The position numbers and the translations under genes were made by a program. DNA of 24,128 bases from JAUMBM01 sp964441755 (GTDB taxonomy: Bacteria > Bacteroidota > Bacteroidia > Chitinophagales > Saprospiraceae). The DNA lies in contig CAYTVG010000033.1 of the NCBI GenBank assembly GCA_964441755.1, forward strand, positions 1 through 24,128, written 5' to 3'. Under the pieces are notes generated by a model. The model searched no databases and had not been told where the DNA came from. It saw only the letters and a list, made by a program, of their open reading frames with translations. Below, piece by piece: positions 1-6,300 of this stretch (positions within the stretch are counted from its first letter, which is position 1; each line of letters begins with the position of its first letter).

Positions 1-19
1 CGTTGTACGGAAAAAATCA

Positions 20-103
20 TACCCACATTTCGTCCCTACGGGACTCTGGAAAACAACGGGGCCGTTGTTTTCTACCCATATCATGCCCCTAGCGGGGCTT
101 CTG
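20..103. repeat. REP-like palindromic repeat, two tandem units around a long hairpin
   Basis: Two related units of about 31 bp (20-50 and 72-103) each start near TACCCA and contain a short GC palindrome: GTCCCTACGGGAC at 32-44 and GCCCCTAGCGGGGC at 85-98. Between them is a perfect 11-bp inverted repeat (49-59 with 62-72, GG between the arms). The second palindrome supplies the TAG stop of the minus-strand ATPase gene. Related palindromes occur at 4283-4295 and 5758-5770. The structure is seen directly; calling it REP-like is inference. Confidence 0.55.
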
Positions 104-1204
104 AAGAATTTCGAGCATGGAGTCACGGACTTCCTTGTTGGGGTAATCCAACTGAATCAGCCCGTCCTCATCTTTTTCTTGGATGGTCAGGTAACCCGTT
201 TGGAAAAGGATGGCGATGGGTTTGAGTCGATCCAAATCAAAACTCTCAAATCCAGAGGTGTTGACGGGCGGAAAATGTAGGTCGAAAATGCCTTCTTGTT
301 TGAGTAAATTGACCAGAAAGGTAGGCGTTCCGGTAGCGAACCAGAAATTTTTAAACTCCTTTTCGTAAAAGAACAAGTTGCAAGAAACGGGATTGTACAC
401 CCTTCCGGCGTTGGCTAGAAAACAGTAGCCATTGTACCAAAGCCGCATTTGTGCTAGCAGTTCGCTGGTTGACAACTTCAAATGAGTGGCAGTAGCCTGA
501 ATTTCTTCCTCAAAATTTTCCTCCAACTCTTGTTGCGTGTAACCCAGCATCGTAGCAAAATCCAACTGCATGGTCAGGTCGGTCAAGTTGTTCAGCCCGG
601 ATAAAATGCCTACTTTGGAAAACTTGCTGACGCCAGTAATGAAAACAAATTCAAGCGCAGGGTCATTGTTTTTCAAAACAGTATAAAACTCCCTCAGGAT
701 TTCCCGATTTTCATAGGCTTTGGCCACCTCTTTACCCAGAAAGTGGATAATCGGGGCATCGTATTCATCAATGAGTACAACTACTTTATTGACCTTGCCC
801 AGTTCCTGGATCAGGTATTCAAATTTAGCACTGAGGTTTGCTTCATGGACGGGTGGTAAACCGTGTTCACGGATGAGTTTATCCAGTTGATAGTGCAAGG
901 CTTTTGGCAACCCACTTTCAGCAAAACCAATTCCCGTAAACGAAAGCCGAATCACCGGATGCTTCCGGCTCCAATCCCACTTGTCTTCAATCCATAAGCC
1001 TTTGAACAACTCCTTGCTGCCACTGTACAATTCCTGCAATGTAGAAATGGTAATGGACTTACCAAAGCGCCGGGGTCGGGAGAGAAAATGGTATTTACCC
1101 GTGGTGGCAATGCGGTGGATGTATTCCGTTTTGTCGATGTACTTGTAGCCATCTTCAATGATTCCCCGGAAATCTTGTAGCCCGAGCGGAAGTTTCTTGC
1201 CCAT
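89..1204 (-). CDS. AAA-ATPase-like protein of the DUF1703 nuclease family, C-terminally truncated
   Basis: This is a 371-residue protein of the AAA-ATPase-like family common in Bacteroidota. Visible motifs are the N-terminal YKYIDKTEYI, a Walker-A-like RPRRFGKS at 43-50, a Walker B VVVLIDEYDAP at about 141-151, and TGVSKFSKVGILSGLNNLTD at about 190-210. Full family members run to roughly 500-550 residues and end in a DUF1703 PD-(D/E)XK nuclease domain. Here the protein stops after YPNKEVRDSMLEILQKPR. The TAG lies inside the palindrome at 85-98, so the nuclease domain is missing from the frame. The family's biological role is unclear; it is often multi-copy and linked to mobile or defence DNA. 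The ATG at 1202-1204 matches the family N-terminus. It is probably a pseudogene or an ATPase-only derivative; the remaining 3' part could lie left of the window. Confidence 0.8.
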   Translation of the reverse strand: MGKKLPLGLQDFRGIIEDGYKYIDKTEYIHRIATTGKYHFLSRPRRFGKSITISTLQELYSGSKELFKGLWIEDKWDWSRKHPVIRLSFTGIGFAESGLPKALHYQLDKLIREHGLPPVHEANLSAKFEYLIQELGKVNKVVVLIDEYDAPIIHFLGKEVAKAYENREILREFYTVLKNNDPALEFVFITGVSKFSKVGILSGLNNLTDLTMQLDFATMLGYTQQELEENFEEEIQATATHLKLSTSELLAQMRLWYNGYCFLANAGRVYNPVSCNLFFYEKEFKNFWFATGTPTFLVNLLKQEGIFDLHFPPVNTSGFESFDLDRLKPIAILFQTGYLTIQEKDEDGLIQLDYPNKEVRDSMLEILQKPR

Positions 1205-1229
1205 ATAAAAATTGTTTGCGCTTCGAACA

Positions 1230-1237
1230 CAAAGATA
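1230..1237 (-). promoter_or_regulatory. Bacteroidota -7 element upstream of the ATPase-like gene
   Basis: The minus strand reads TATCTTTG, an exact match to TAnnTTTG, 25 bases before the ATG, giving a 5' leader of about 20 nt. No good TTG-type -33 element is seen at the expected distance. Confidence 0.4.
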
Positions 1238-1333
1238 CAGAACTATTGCCGAAATGGAAGTTTGGGAACCTGGGCGGGGCCAACGCCTTTTACCAGCAAT
1301 GCAGCGTTGACGTAATGCTGTATCTTGTCTTTT

Positions 1334-1546
1334 TTAGGTAAAAACTGCCCCCAGGCAGAATTGTACAGGTTTTGTACATATCAAACCTGCAAAGAAGTAA
1401 TTTCTATGGCTCAGTGCGATAGCACGCAGGCTATTTTCGACCCGGTTGTTGTCGATTGCCAGTTGGCCGTCGGTGGTGTGGACCCGCAACGTACCCCATT
1501 TGTCAGCTTGTCCAAAGATTGTGTGTAGTAAAACCATCGTCGCCAA
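1334..1546 (-). pseudogene. IS66-family transposase C-terminal remnant
   Basis: The minus-strand frame at about 1385-1504 encodes a run containing DGQLAIDNNRVENSLRAIAL and then HRNYFFAG. This is the hallmark C-terminal motif of IS66 transposases. Only about 40 residues are recognisable. The rest of the transposase is absent and the downstream residues do not resemble the family. On its 5' side, within about 100 bp, the sequence passes straight to a putative IS terminus at 1581-1615, so the element has lost most of its interior. It is not functional. Confidence 0.75.
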
Positions 1547-1615
1547 AATTGGCGAAGAACCAGTATCACCGAAATATCCAGTAATCTATGTCTGGTTATA
1601 TGGGGGGTTGTAACA
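1532..1615 (-). repeat. IS66-type left-end copy A (terminus at 1615)
   Basis: Bases 1581-1615 are an inverted copy, with one mismatch in 35, of 5623-5657. In both copies the outermost bases read TGTTACA followed by a run of C. A diverged third copy (7285-7371) keeps the same order, including ACCATCGT, CAAAATTG, and TATCACCGAAATATCCAGTA. The arm also contains a perfect palindrome, CGCCAAAATTGGCG. Adjacency to transposase debris suggests an insertion-sequence end. Confidence 0.55.
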
Positions 1616-1667
1616 GTGATGTTGCCTTGTGTTGCGCCTGTGGCAAAGCAGTATTGCTTACACGCTG

Positions 1668-2099
1668 TTAGTTTCTTTCACATTCATTTTTTATCGATTC
1701 ATTCATAAGCTGAAATCCTTTTCGAGTTTTATCCAGCATTTTGCCTACTAAAGGAACTAAAAGTCCACTGAATTTTTCACCCTGAATGAATTTAGTTATG
1801 TCTTTATCCAAATATTCCAAAATAAAATAATGCTCTCCGTCAAAAATACCGTTGATACCAAGTTTACCTTTCCACCTAAATTCTTTATTAGATTCAAGAG
1901 TCAAAATGTTTGGTTTAAAAGTCATTCCCTTTCCTCCCGGAGGGTTTATAGATACTGTCAACCTGTTGCCTAATTTTGGTTCACCGCTTATTGATGTTAT
2001 AAATGGATTCCATTTGGGGTAGCTATCAAAATTCATTAGAACATCCCAAACTTTAGTAATGTCTGTACTAATCAATATTTCGGTTTGAATATTTTTCAT
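1668..2099 (-). CDS. SRPBCC-family (polyketide cyclase/START-like) protein
   Basis: This 143-residue protein has the N-terminal pattern of the SRPBCC fold: a first strand (QTEILISTDITKVWDVLMNF) followed by SYPKWNPFI, which matches the common YPxWNPF motif of the activator/cyclase-type subfamily. The length is normal for a single-domain member. The fold makes a deep hydrophobic ligand pocket; no substrate can be named. No signal peptide is visible, so it is probably cytosolic. The gene is visibly AT-rich compared with the cas genes. It lies on the same strand as the esterase, separated by an attC-like palindrome, which suggests it came as cassette cargo. The start is the first ATG and fits the family N-terminus. 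Confidence 0.75.
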   Translation of the reverse strand: MKNIQTEILISTDITKVWDVLMNFDSYPKWNPFITSISGEPKLGNRLTVSINPPGGKGMTFKPNILTLESNKEFRWKGKLGINGIFDGEHYFILEYLDKDITKFIQGEKFSGLLVPLVGKMLDKTRKGFQLMNESIKNECERN

Positions 2100-2119
2100 T
2101 TGTTATTCAATTAATTATT

Positions 2120-2252
2120 GCTAACGTTTATCAGCTTGGCGAAGTGGCGGACTTTGAAGCACTTATTTTCAATTTAGAACTAAACATCTTTTGAAAACTA
2201 AATGTTCAATTTAGCACTAAACCCGCCATTTAGCCAAACTTCTGTTGTGTGC
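2120..2252 (-). repeat. attC-like imperfect palindrome between two cassette-like genes
   Basis: On the minus strand the stretch opens with GCACACAAC and closes with CGTTAGC, resembling the outer R-type boxes of attC sites. Inside, the arms 2137-2150 and 2223-2236 pair at 12 of 14 positions. The loop holds a direct repeat of 16 bp (2170-2185 and 2207-2222, one mismatch). The total of about 133 bp is within the size range known for attC sites. No integron integrase is present in the window and the boxes do not match the RYYYAAC/GTTRRRY consensus exactly, so this is attC-like only. Confidence 0.4.
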
Positions 2253-2258
2253 TGTTTT

Positions 2259-3245
2259 TTATTGAAGCCCTTTGAAGAAACTCCAAACTTCTTCTGCATA
2301 TTCAATATCTCTATTTTGAACTCCACTTGCAGGTGAAGAATTGGTATAAACTGTTTTGCTTGGCACAGCGTGTCCTGCGTTATTTAAAACAAAATAAACC
2401 AATGGTTTTGCTCCACTATAAATTCTTTTTTCTACGTTACCTGCATCTGTTGTGTTCTTATTAAATGTTGATATATTTGGCGTAATACTTTGTAAACCAT
2501 TTCTTTGTAACCAATAGTTTATAGTTGCATTTTGAGAAATTACTTTACCACGATTACAATTTCCACCTATATCAGCAACGCAACCACCATTTGCAGGCAT
2601 TGCAGGGTCGCTTGTTCCGTGAGTTATCAAAATTGGCAAAGGAAGAGTAGAACCATTTGTACAAAGACCTATTTCAGGAAACTCAGGTAAATTACCGCTT
2701 GAAACTGCTATCGCTTTAATAGTTTCTGGAAATTGAAACGCATAAGCATAGGTCATTAAAGCACCATTACTTGTTCCTGTTAAATACATTTTGGTTGAGT
2801 TTATATTTAATTCAGATTGTAGTTTAGCATTTACTAGTTTCAAAAAAGTAATGTCGTCACCTTGACTTCCTGAAACATCATCACTTCTACAATCATTCCA
2901 ACCTGGATTTCCTTGAATGTCAAGTGAACCTTCTGGATAAACTACTAAAAATTTTTCAATGTCTGCTATTCTCCGAAAAACGGATAATGGGTGAGCACCA
3001 ATTTCAGAAACGCCTAAACCAAGTCCACCACCACCATGTAAAACTGTTACAACCGAATTTACAGTTGTCATACCTGTTGGTCTATACACTAAATATTTCC
3101 GTGTAATGCTGTTAACAGTAATATAATTTGTTGTCAATCCTTCTTGATAAGGAATTAGAGTGGAGTTTGTCGGATTGGAATTATCGTCATCCTTGTTGCA
3201 ACCAAGGGTAAAAATAGCGATGCATAATAAAAACGTTCTAAACAT
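2259..3245 (-). CDS. Lipoprotein PHB-depolymerase-family esterase (alpha/beta hydrolase)
   Basis: The 328-residue protein begins at the ATG at 3243-3245, chosen because it opens a lipoprotein signal peptide (MFRTFLLCIAIFTLGC) with the lipobox Cys at 16 followed by acidic residues. This predicts a lipid anchor and export. The catalytic features of an alpha/beta hydrolase are all present: an oxyanion-type HGGGG at about 70-74, the nucleophile elbow GTSNG (Ser 159), Asp 213 in HGTSDP, and His 292 in NAGHAVP. The arrangement fits LpqC/PHB-depolymerase-like esterases, whose members also include feruloyl and acetylxylan esterases, so the substrate is open. The gene is AT-rich and flanked by a 15-bp inverted repeat (2244-2258 and 3322-3336), consistent with a transferred cassette. 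Confidence 0.8.
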   Translation of the reverse strand: MFRTFLLCIAIFTLGCNKDDDNSNPTNSTLIPYQEGLTTNYITVNSITRKYLVYRPTGMTTVNSVVTVLHGGGGLGLGVSEIGAHPLSVFRRIADIEKFLVVYPEGSLDIQGNPGWNDCRSDDVSGSQGDDITFLKLVNAKLQSELNINSTKMYLTGTSNGALMTYAYAFQFPETIKAIAVSSGNLPEFPEIGLCTNGSTLPLPILITHGTSDPAMPANGGCVADIGGNCNRGKVISQNATINYWLQRNGLQSITPNISTFNKNTTDAGNVEKRIYSGAKPLVYFVLNNAGHAVPSKTVYTNSSPASGVQNRDIEYAEEVWSFFKGLQ

Positions 3246-3321
3246 ATTTAAAATATTTTGATAGTTATTTTGCTTAGATATGTTTTTTGTAAAAAAGTTT
3301 AATTCGGAAGACGCTCTTTTC

Positions 3322-3336
3322 AAAATAGCACACAAC
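3322..3336. repeat. Inverted partner of the repeat at 2244-2258 flanking the esterase gene
   Basis: The minus strand reads GTTGTGTGCTATTTT. The plus strand at 2244-2258 reads GTTGTGTGCTGTTTT, so 14 of 15 bases match in opposite orientation. The pair brackets the esterase gene, the left arm touching its stop codon. It may mark cassette boundaries. Confidence 0.45.
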
Positions 3337-3389
3337 TACTGTATTAGCGAAACCTATCAAAGTAAAACCCGAAACAAGATTTTCTGCTA

Positions 3390-3545
3390 CTAAATATAGT
3401 CCAACCCACTCGCACTATCCGACAGTACTTGCGGTATTTTTTCCGGACGCTTAGGGCGAATGAGCCGCTCTTCTTTCTCTGCCTGATCTATCACCTCTGT
3501 ATAGAAAAGCTTGATGGCGCTAAGTATCTGTATGCGGTAAAACCA
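3390..3545 (-). pseudogene. Tyrosine recombinase (integrase) fragment, copy 1
   Basis: A 51-codon open stretch on the minus strand, without a start codon and preceded by a stop, reads ILSAIKLFYTEVI, then RLIRPKRPEKIPQVLS. This closely matches the end of the SAM-like core-binding domain and the linker to the catalytic domain of phage-type tyrosine recombinases (compare the common INAIKFYYEKVL and RPKKPKKLPKVLS). The catalytic domain with its Arg, His and Tyr residues is absent, so this is a dead fragment. A shorter copy lies at 5803-5928 within the duplicated segment. Confidence 0.6.
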
Positions 3546-3877
3546 TCATCATCAAAATTGACAAACAATCAGTAGGCTCCGAGATATGCTCTTGGGGGCT
3601 ATTCTCTTCCTTACAACATGTATTTTAGAATCATTGGCATCCGGGAGGCCCTCATTTTGCCGACAGAGAACAACTTTTTGCCGAATTGTTTACCCGCCAT
3701 GAACGACCTTTACCGGATAGCTACAGCCCAATACCCGGGTGGATGGTCTAGTTCGTAGTCCGGACCCGTCACTCAAAGCCGAGATCGCAGGTAGCGAAGT
3801 ATGCCTGCCATGGCAACCCGCAACAAAAAGGGGCATCACCCGAATACCCCTCCGCTTTGGGAAAATAGTAGGGCGCA
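3455..3877. repeat. 423-bp duplicated segment, copy 1
   Basis: Bases 3455-3877 match 5838-6260 without gaps and with three mismatches found by eye. Each copy lies just upstream of a pentapeptide-repeat gene. Its left end carries the integrase fragment and the rest has no convincing gene. Beyond 3877 the two loci stay only loosely similar. The part around 3760-3840 has a further diverged relative at about 7070-7145. Confidence 0.9.
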
Positions 3878-3917
3878 ACTGCCAGACGAAGCGTCATTCG
3901 TGGGCAACGATAAAAAT

Positions 3918-4289
3918 ATGACAGCAGCAGAATTATTGGAGGATTACGCCAGAGGTGTGAGAGATTTTTACCGCGCCGTCCTTGACGGTGAAGACCTTAG
4001 CGGAGCTGACCTTACCGGTGCCGACCTTAGCCTGGCTCACCTGAGCGATACCAACCTTAGCGGCGCCAATCTTAGCAATGCCGATCTTTACAATGCCAAC
4101 ATTCGACGGGCCAACCTTAGTGGTGCCAATTTTTGCGATGCAAATCTCAACAAGGCCGATCTTTGCGAAGCCAACCTCAGCGGAACCAATTTCAGCGGAG
4201 CTAACCTCAGCGAAGCCAACCTAAGCGAAACCAATCCCAGTAATGCCAATCTTAGCAATGCTAACCTTGACAATGCCAGATTGCCCTAG
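3918..4289 (+). CDS. Pentapeptide-repeat protein, short copy
   Basis: This 123-residue protein starts at the ATG at 3918, chosen because MTAAELLEDYARGVRDF matches the usual N-terminal cap of the family and the start of the paralogue at 6301. From residue 27 it is a continuous run of A(D/N)LSxA-type pentapeptides, about 19 units, which would fold as a right-handed quadrilateral beta-helix. Such proteins have varied roles, including DNA-mimicry of gyrase inhibitors; nothing here points to a specific one. It ends at a TAG within GCCCTAGCGAGGC (4283-4295), which resembles the REP-like palindrome that truncates the first gene, so the short length (123 against 234 residues) may reflect truncation. 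No signal peptide is seen. Confidence 0.75.
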   Translation: MTAAELLEDYARGVRDFYRAVLDGEDLSGADLTGADLSLAHLSDTNLSGANLSNADLYNANIRRANLSGANFCDANLNKADLCEANLSGTNFSGANLSEANLSETNPSNANLSNANLDNARLP

Positions 4290-4303
4290 CGAGGCTTATA
4301 CCT

Positions 4304-4334
4304 GACAAAAGTCTCTCACAGAGAGATTTTTGTC
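4304..4334 (+). terminator. Hairpin downstream of the short pentapeptide gene
   Basis: Two 14-bp arms (4304-4317 and 4321-4334) pair with a single G-T wobble around a 3-nt loop, 15 bases after the stop codon. The stem contains the T-run instead of being followed by one, so intrinsic termination is plausible but not certain. Confidence 0.5.
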
Positions 4335-4555
4335 GCAAACCCTGGTATTCCGTCCTGCCTGTTGACGTGCGCTGCTGAGCAATGTAGGTCGGCAGACAGG
4401 ATCAACTACTGCTGTATATAGCTGACCCAATTTTGAGCACCCCTCAGGTACCCCCCATTTCTTTACTGTCATCACAGCGCTTGATGACCAGGGGAAACAA
4501 CTCCTTTACCCTCACCGACAAGCGTAAGGTACACGCACGAAATATCTTTTTTTTG
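4335..4555. other. Intergenic stretch without a recognised gene
   Basis: No convincing coding frame is seen on either strand. A weak long-range inverted repeat (TCCTGCCTG with CAGACAGGA) lies around 4350-4400. The end of the stretch becomes T-rich and leads into the promoter of the downstream nuclease gene. Confidence 0.5.
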
Positions 4556-4563
4556 TATTTTTG
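4556..4563 (+). promoter_or_regulatory. Bacteroidota -7 element for the Rpn-family gene
   Basis: TATTTTTG matches TAnnTTTG exactly, 18 bases before the ATG at 4582. A clear -33 TTG is not visible. Confidence 0.4.
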
Positions 4564-4581
4564 TTTGTAAAACGCGGTTGT

Positions 4582-5427
4582 ATGGCGCTTCAGGATAAGT
4601 ATATCAACCCCTTCACGGATTTTGGTTTCAAAAAATTATTCGGCTCCGAACCGAATAAAGACCTGTTGATTGACTTCCTGAACCAGGTGTTGCCCGGAAA
4701 ACACAAGATCAAAGACTTGACTTATGCACGCACCGAGCACCTGGGCAACTCGGAGGCTGATCGCAAAGCCATCTTCGACCTCTACTGTGTCGGAGAAAAC
4801 GGCGAACGCTTCATTGTGGAAATGCAGAAAGCCAAGCAGAATTTTTTTAAGGACAGAGCGCTGTATTATTCATCCTTCCCTATACAGGAACAGGCCAAAA
4901 AAGGCGACTGGAATTATCAGTTGGCCGCCGTATACCTCGTCGGCATACTCGATTTTACTTTTTCAGAAGACGAAGTGGAACTTGAAGTCCGCCATGAAGT
5001 GCAACTGAAGGATCATAAGTGCCGGGTATTTTATGACAAACTCACCTATATATACCTTGAAATGCCCAACTTCACCAAAACCGAAGGCGAATTGGAAACC
5101 ACCTTCGATAAGTGGATGTACGTACTGCAGCAGTTACCCCATCTTCAAAGCCGCCCGCAAGCCCTGCAAGACAGGGTGTTTCAGAAACTGTTTGAGACTG
5201 CTGAAATTGCCAGGTTTACGCCAGATGAAAAAAATAAATATGAAGAAAGCTTACAATACTACCGCGATTTAAAAAATGTGGTAGATACTTCATTCGATCA
5301 GGGCAAAGAAGAGGGTAAAGCAGAACGCAATATCGAAATCGCCCGCCAGATGAAATCGGAGGGCGAGCCAATGGAAAAAATTACCCGGTTCACAGGCTTA
5401 TCCAAAGAAGAAATAGAGAGACTGTGA
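4582..5427 (+). CDS. Rpn-family recombination-promoting nuclease / PD-(D/E)XK transposase-like protein
   Basis: The 281-residue protein starts at the ATG at 4582, where MALQDKYINPFTDFGFKKLF matches the family; an upstream TTG in the same frame is not needed. Features are the N-terminal FTDFGFKKLFG (about 11-21) and a PD-(D/E)XK core with FDLYC (Asp 66) followed by VEMQKAKQ (Glu 80, Gln 82, Lys 83). The last part reads EIARQMKSEGEPMEKITRFT, the usual family tail with a predicted coiled-coil/HTH-like end. Members of this group (E. coli RpnA-E among relatives) are DNA endonucleases that raise RecA-independent recombination; many are annotated as transposases. The key residues look intact, so it may be active. 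It is followed by a 10-bp tandem repeat and a broken ATPase gene. Confidence 0.85.
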   Translation: MALQDKYINPFTDFGFKKLFGSEPNKDLLIDFLNQVLPGKHKIKDLTYARTEHLGNSEADRKAIFDLYCVGENGERFIVEMQKAKQNFFKDRALYYSSFPIQEQAKKGDWNYQLAAVYLVGILDFTFSEDEVELEVRHEVQLKDHKCRVFYDKLTYIYLEMPNFTKTEGELETTFDKWMYVLQQLPHLQSRPQALQDRVFQKLFETAEIARFTPDEKNKYEESLQYYRDLKNVVDTSFDQGKEEGKAERNIEIARQMKSEGEPMEKITRFTGLSKEEIERL

Positions 5428-5500
5428 AAAAAGTCCACCCTTTTATACCTCGATGAAGTACTAATGTGAGGTGGGTCAGTATACTCCGAAATATGCAATA

Positions 5501-5553
5501 GGTCTCTTAAAGTCTCTTAAAAAGGTCTCTTAATCTTTCTTAATGTCTCTTAA
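5501..5553. repeat. Five tandem copies of a 10-bp unit (nGTCTCTTAA)
   Basis: Units at 5501-5510, 5511-5520, 5524-5533, 5534-5543 and 5544-5553 share the core TCTCTTAA, with TCTTTCTTAA as one variant and a 3-base insert after the second. On the minus strand this is TTAAGAGAC repeated. It overlaps the last codons and the 3' flank of the ATPase fragment at 5530-5622. Confidence 0.85.
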
Positions 5554-5622
5554 AACCCATTTTGGTATTGAAGAGGATCCGATATTTTCAATGATTCCTT
5601 CTATTCGCAATGCAGAAAGCAG
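5530..5622 (-). pseudogene. 3' end of an AlbA_2-type ATP-binding protein gene, cut by an IS end
   Basis: The minus-strand frame reads LLSALRIEGIIENIGSSSIP, then KWVLRDIKKD and stop. The pattern LRxEGxIxNxGSxxxPxW is the usual C-terminal winged-helix end of AlbA_2/HATPase (RecG-like, COG2865) proteins. It resembles the corresponding position of the intact gene at 21756-23414 (LRLQGLICPEGKVWKMSKS). The homology runs exactly up to the IS-type terminus at 5623, so the gene was probably interrupted there. Only about 30 codons remain. Confidence 0.6.
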
Positions 5623-5765
5623 TGTTACAGCCCCCCATATAACCAGACATAGATTACGAAAAAAAATTCGTAATAATGTGCATGGAAACGACAGAGAAAG
5701 GGATCAAGAAGTTCAGCAAGGATGAAAAGCTAAAGATATTGGCTGGTCCTATTCACACCCCGTAG
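5623..5765 (+). mobile_element. IS66-type element left end with truncated orfA
   Basis: The terminus 5623-5657 is the inverted partner of 1581-1615 (34 of 35 bases). It is followed at 5682 by an ATG opening METTEKGIKKFSKDEKLKIL, which resembles the helix-turn-helix start of small transposase-associated OrfA proteins (IS66 or IS3 type). The frame ends after 27 codons at a TAG inside the palindrome CCCCGTAGCGGGG (5758-5770). No further transposase sequence follows, so only the end and the beginning of the first gene survive. The family is inferred from the shared end near the IS66 remnant. Confidence 0.5.
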
Positions 5766-5770
5766 CGGGG
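5758..5770. repeat. REP-like palindrome copy
   Basis: CCCCGTAGCGGGG is closely related to the palindromes at 85-98 and 4283-4295 and supplies the stop codon of the orfA remnant. Confidence 0.5.
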
Positions 5771-5802
5771 AAAGATCAAATTTCTAACTTCCTGGAAGGG
5801 TA

Positions 5803-5928
5803 TCAATTGGCGGTAGAATTGTGGATGTACATGAACAGGCGAATGAGCCGCTCTTCTTTCTCTGCCTGATCTATCACCTCTGCATAGAAAAGCTTGATGG
5901 CGCTAAGTATCTGTATGCGGTAAAACCA
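5803..5928 (-). pseudogene. Tyrosine recombinase fragment, copy 2
   Basis: This is the duplicate of the fragment at 3390-3545, sharing the stretch from WFYRIQILSAIKLFY to EERLIR with one residue change. After that it diverges at the left border of the 423-bp duplication and ends at a TGA. No start codon and no catalytic domain. Confidence 0.55.
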
Positions 5929-6260
5929 TCGTCATCAAAATTGACAAACAATCAGCAGGCTCCGAGATATGCTCTTGGGGGCTATTCTCTTCCTTACAAC
6001 ATGTATTTTAGAATCATTGGCATCCGGGAGGCCCTCATTTTGCCGACAGAGAACAACTTTTTGCCGAATTGTTTACCCGCCATGAACGACCTTTACCGGA
6101 TAGCTACAGCCCAATACCCGGGTGGATGGTCTAGTTCGTAGTCCGGACCCGTCACTCAAAGCCGAGATCGCAGGTAGCGAAGTATGCCTGCCATGGCAAC
6201 CCGCAACAAAAAGGGGCATCACCCGAATACCCCTCCGCTTTGGGAAAATAGTAGGGCGCA
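5838..6260. repeat. 423-bp duplicated segment, copy 2
   Basis: Gapless match to 3455-3877 with three mismatches by eye. It ends 40 bases before the ATG of the longer pentapeptide gene, as copy 1 ends 40 bases before the shorter one. No gene other than the integrase fragment is supported inside it. Confidence 0.9.
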
Positions 6261-6300
6261 CACAGCCAGGCGCAGCGTTATGCGTGGGCAATAAACGAAC

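Noticed and set aside
1205..1333. Possible extra transposase or coding fragment between the ATPase gene and the IS66 remnant
   Set aside because: Short frames on both strands give no recognisable motif.
5821..6141. 106-codon plus-strand frame over the second 423-bp copy
   Set aside because: The copy at 3455 does not keep the same start and upstream frame, the minus strand carries a recognisable integrase fragment there, and the product resembles no family I know.
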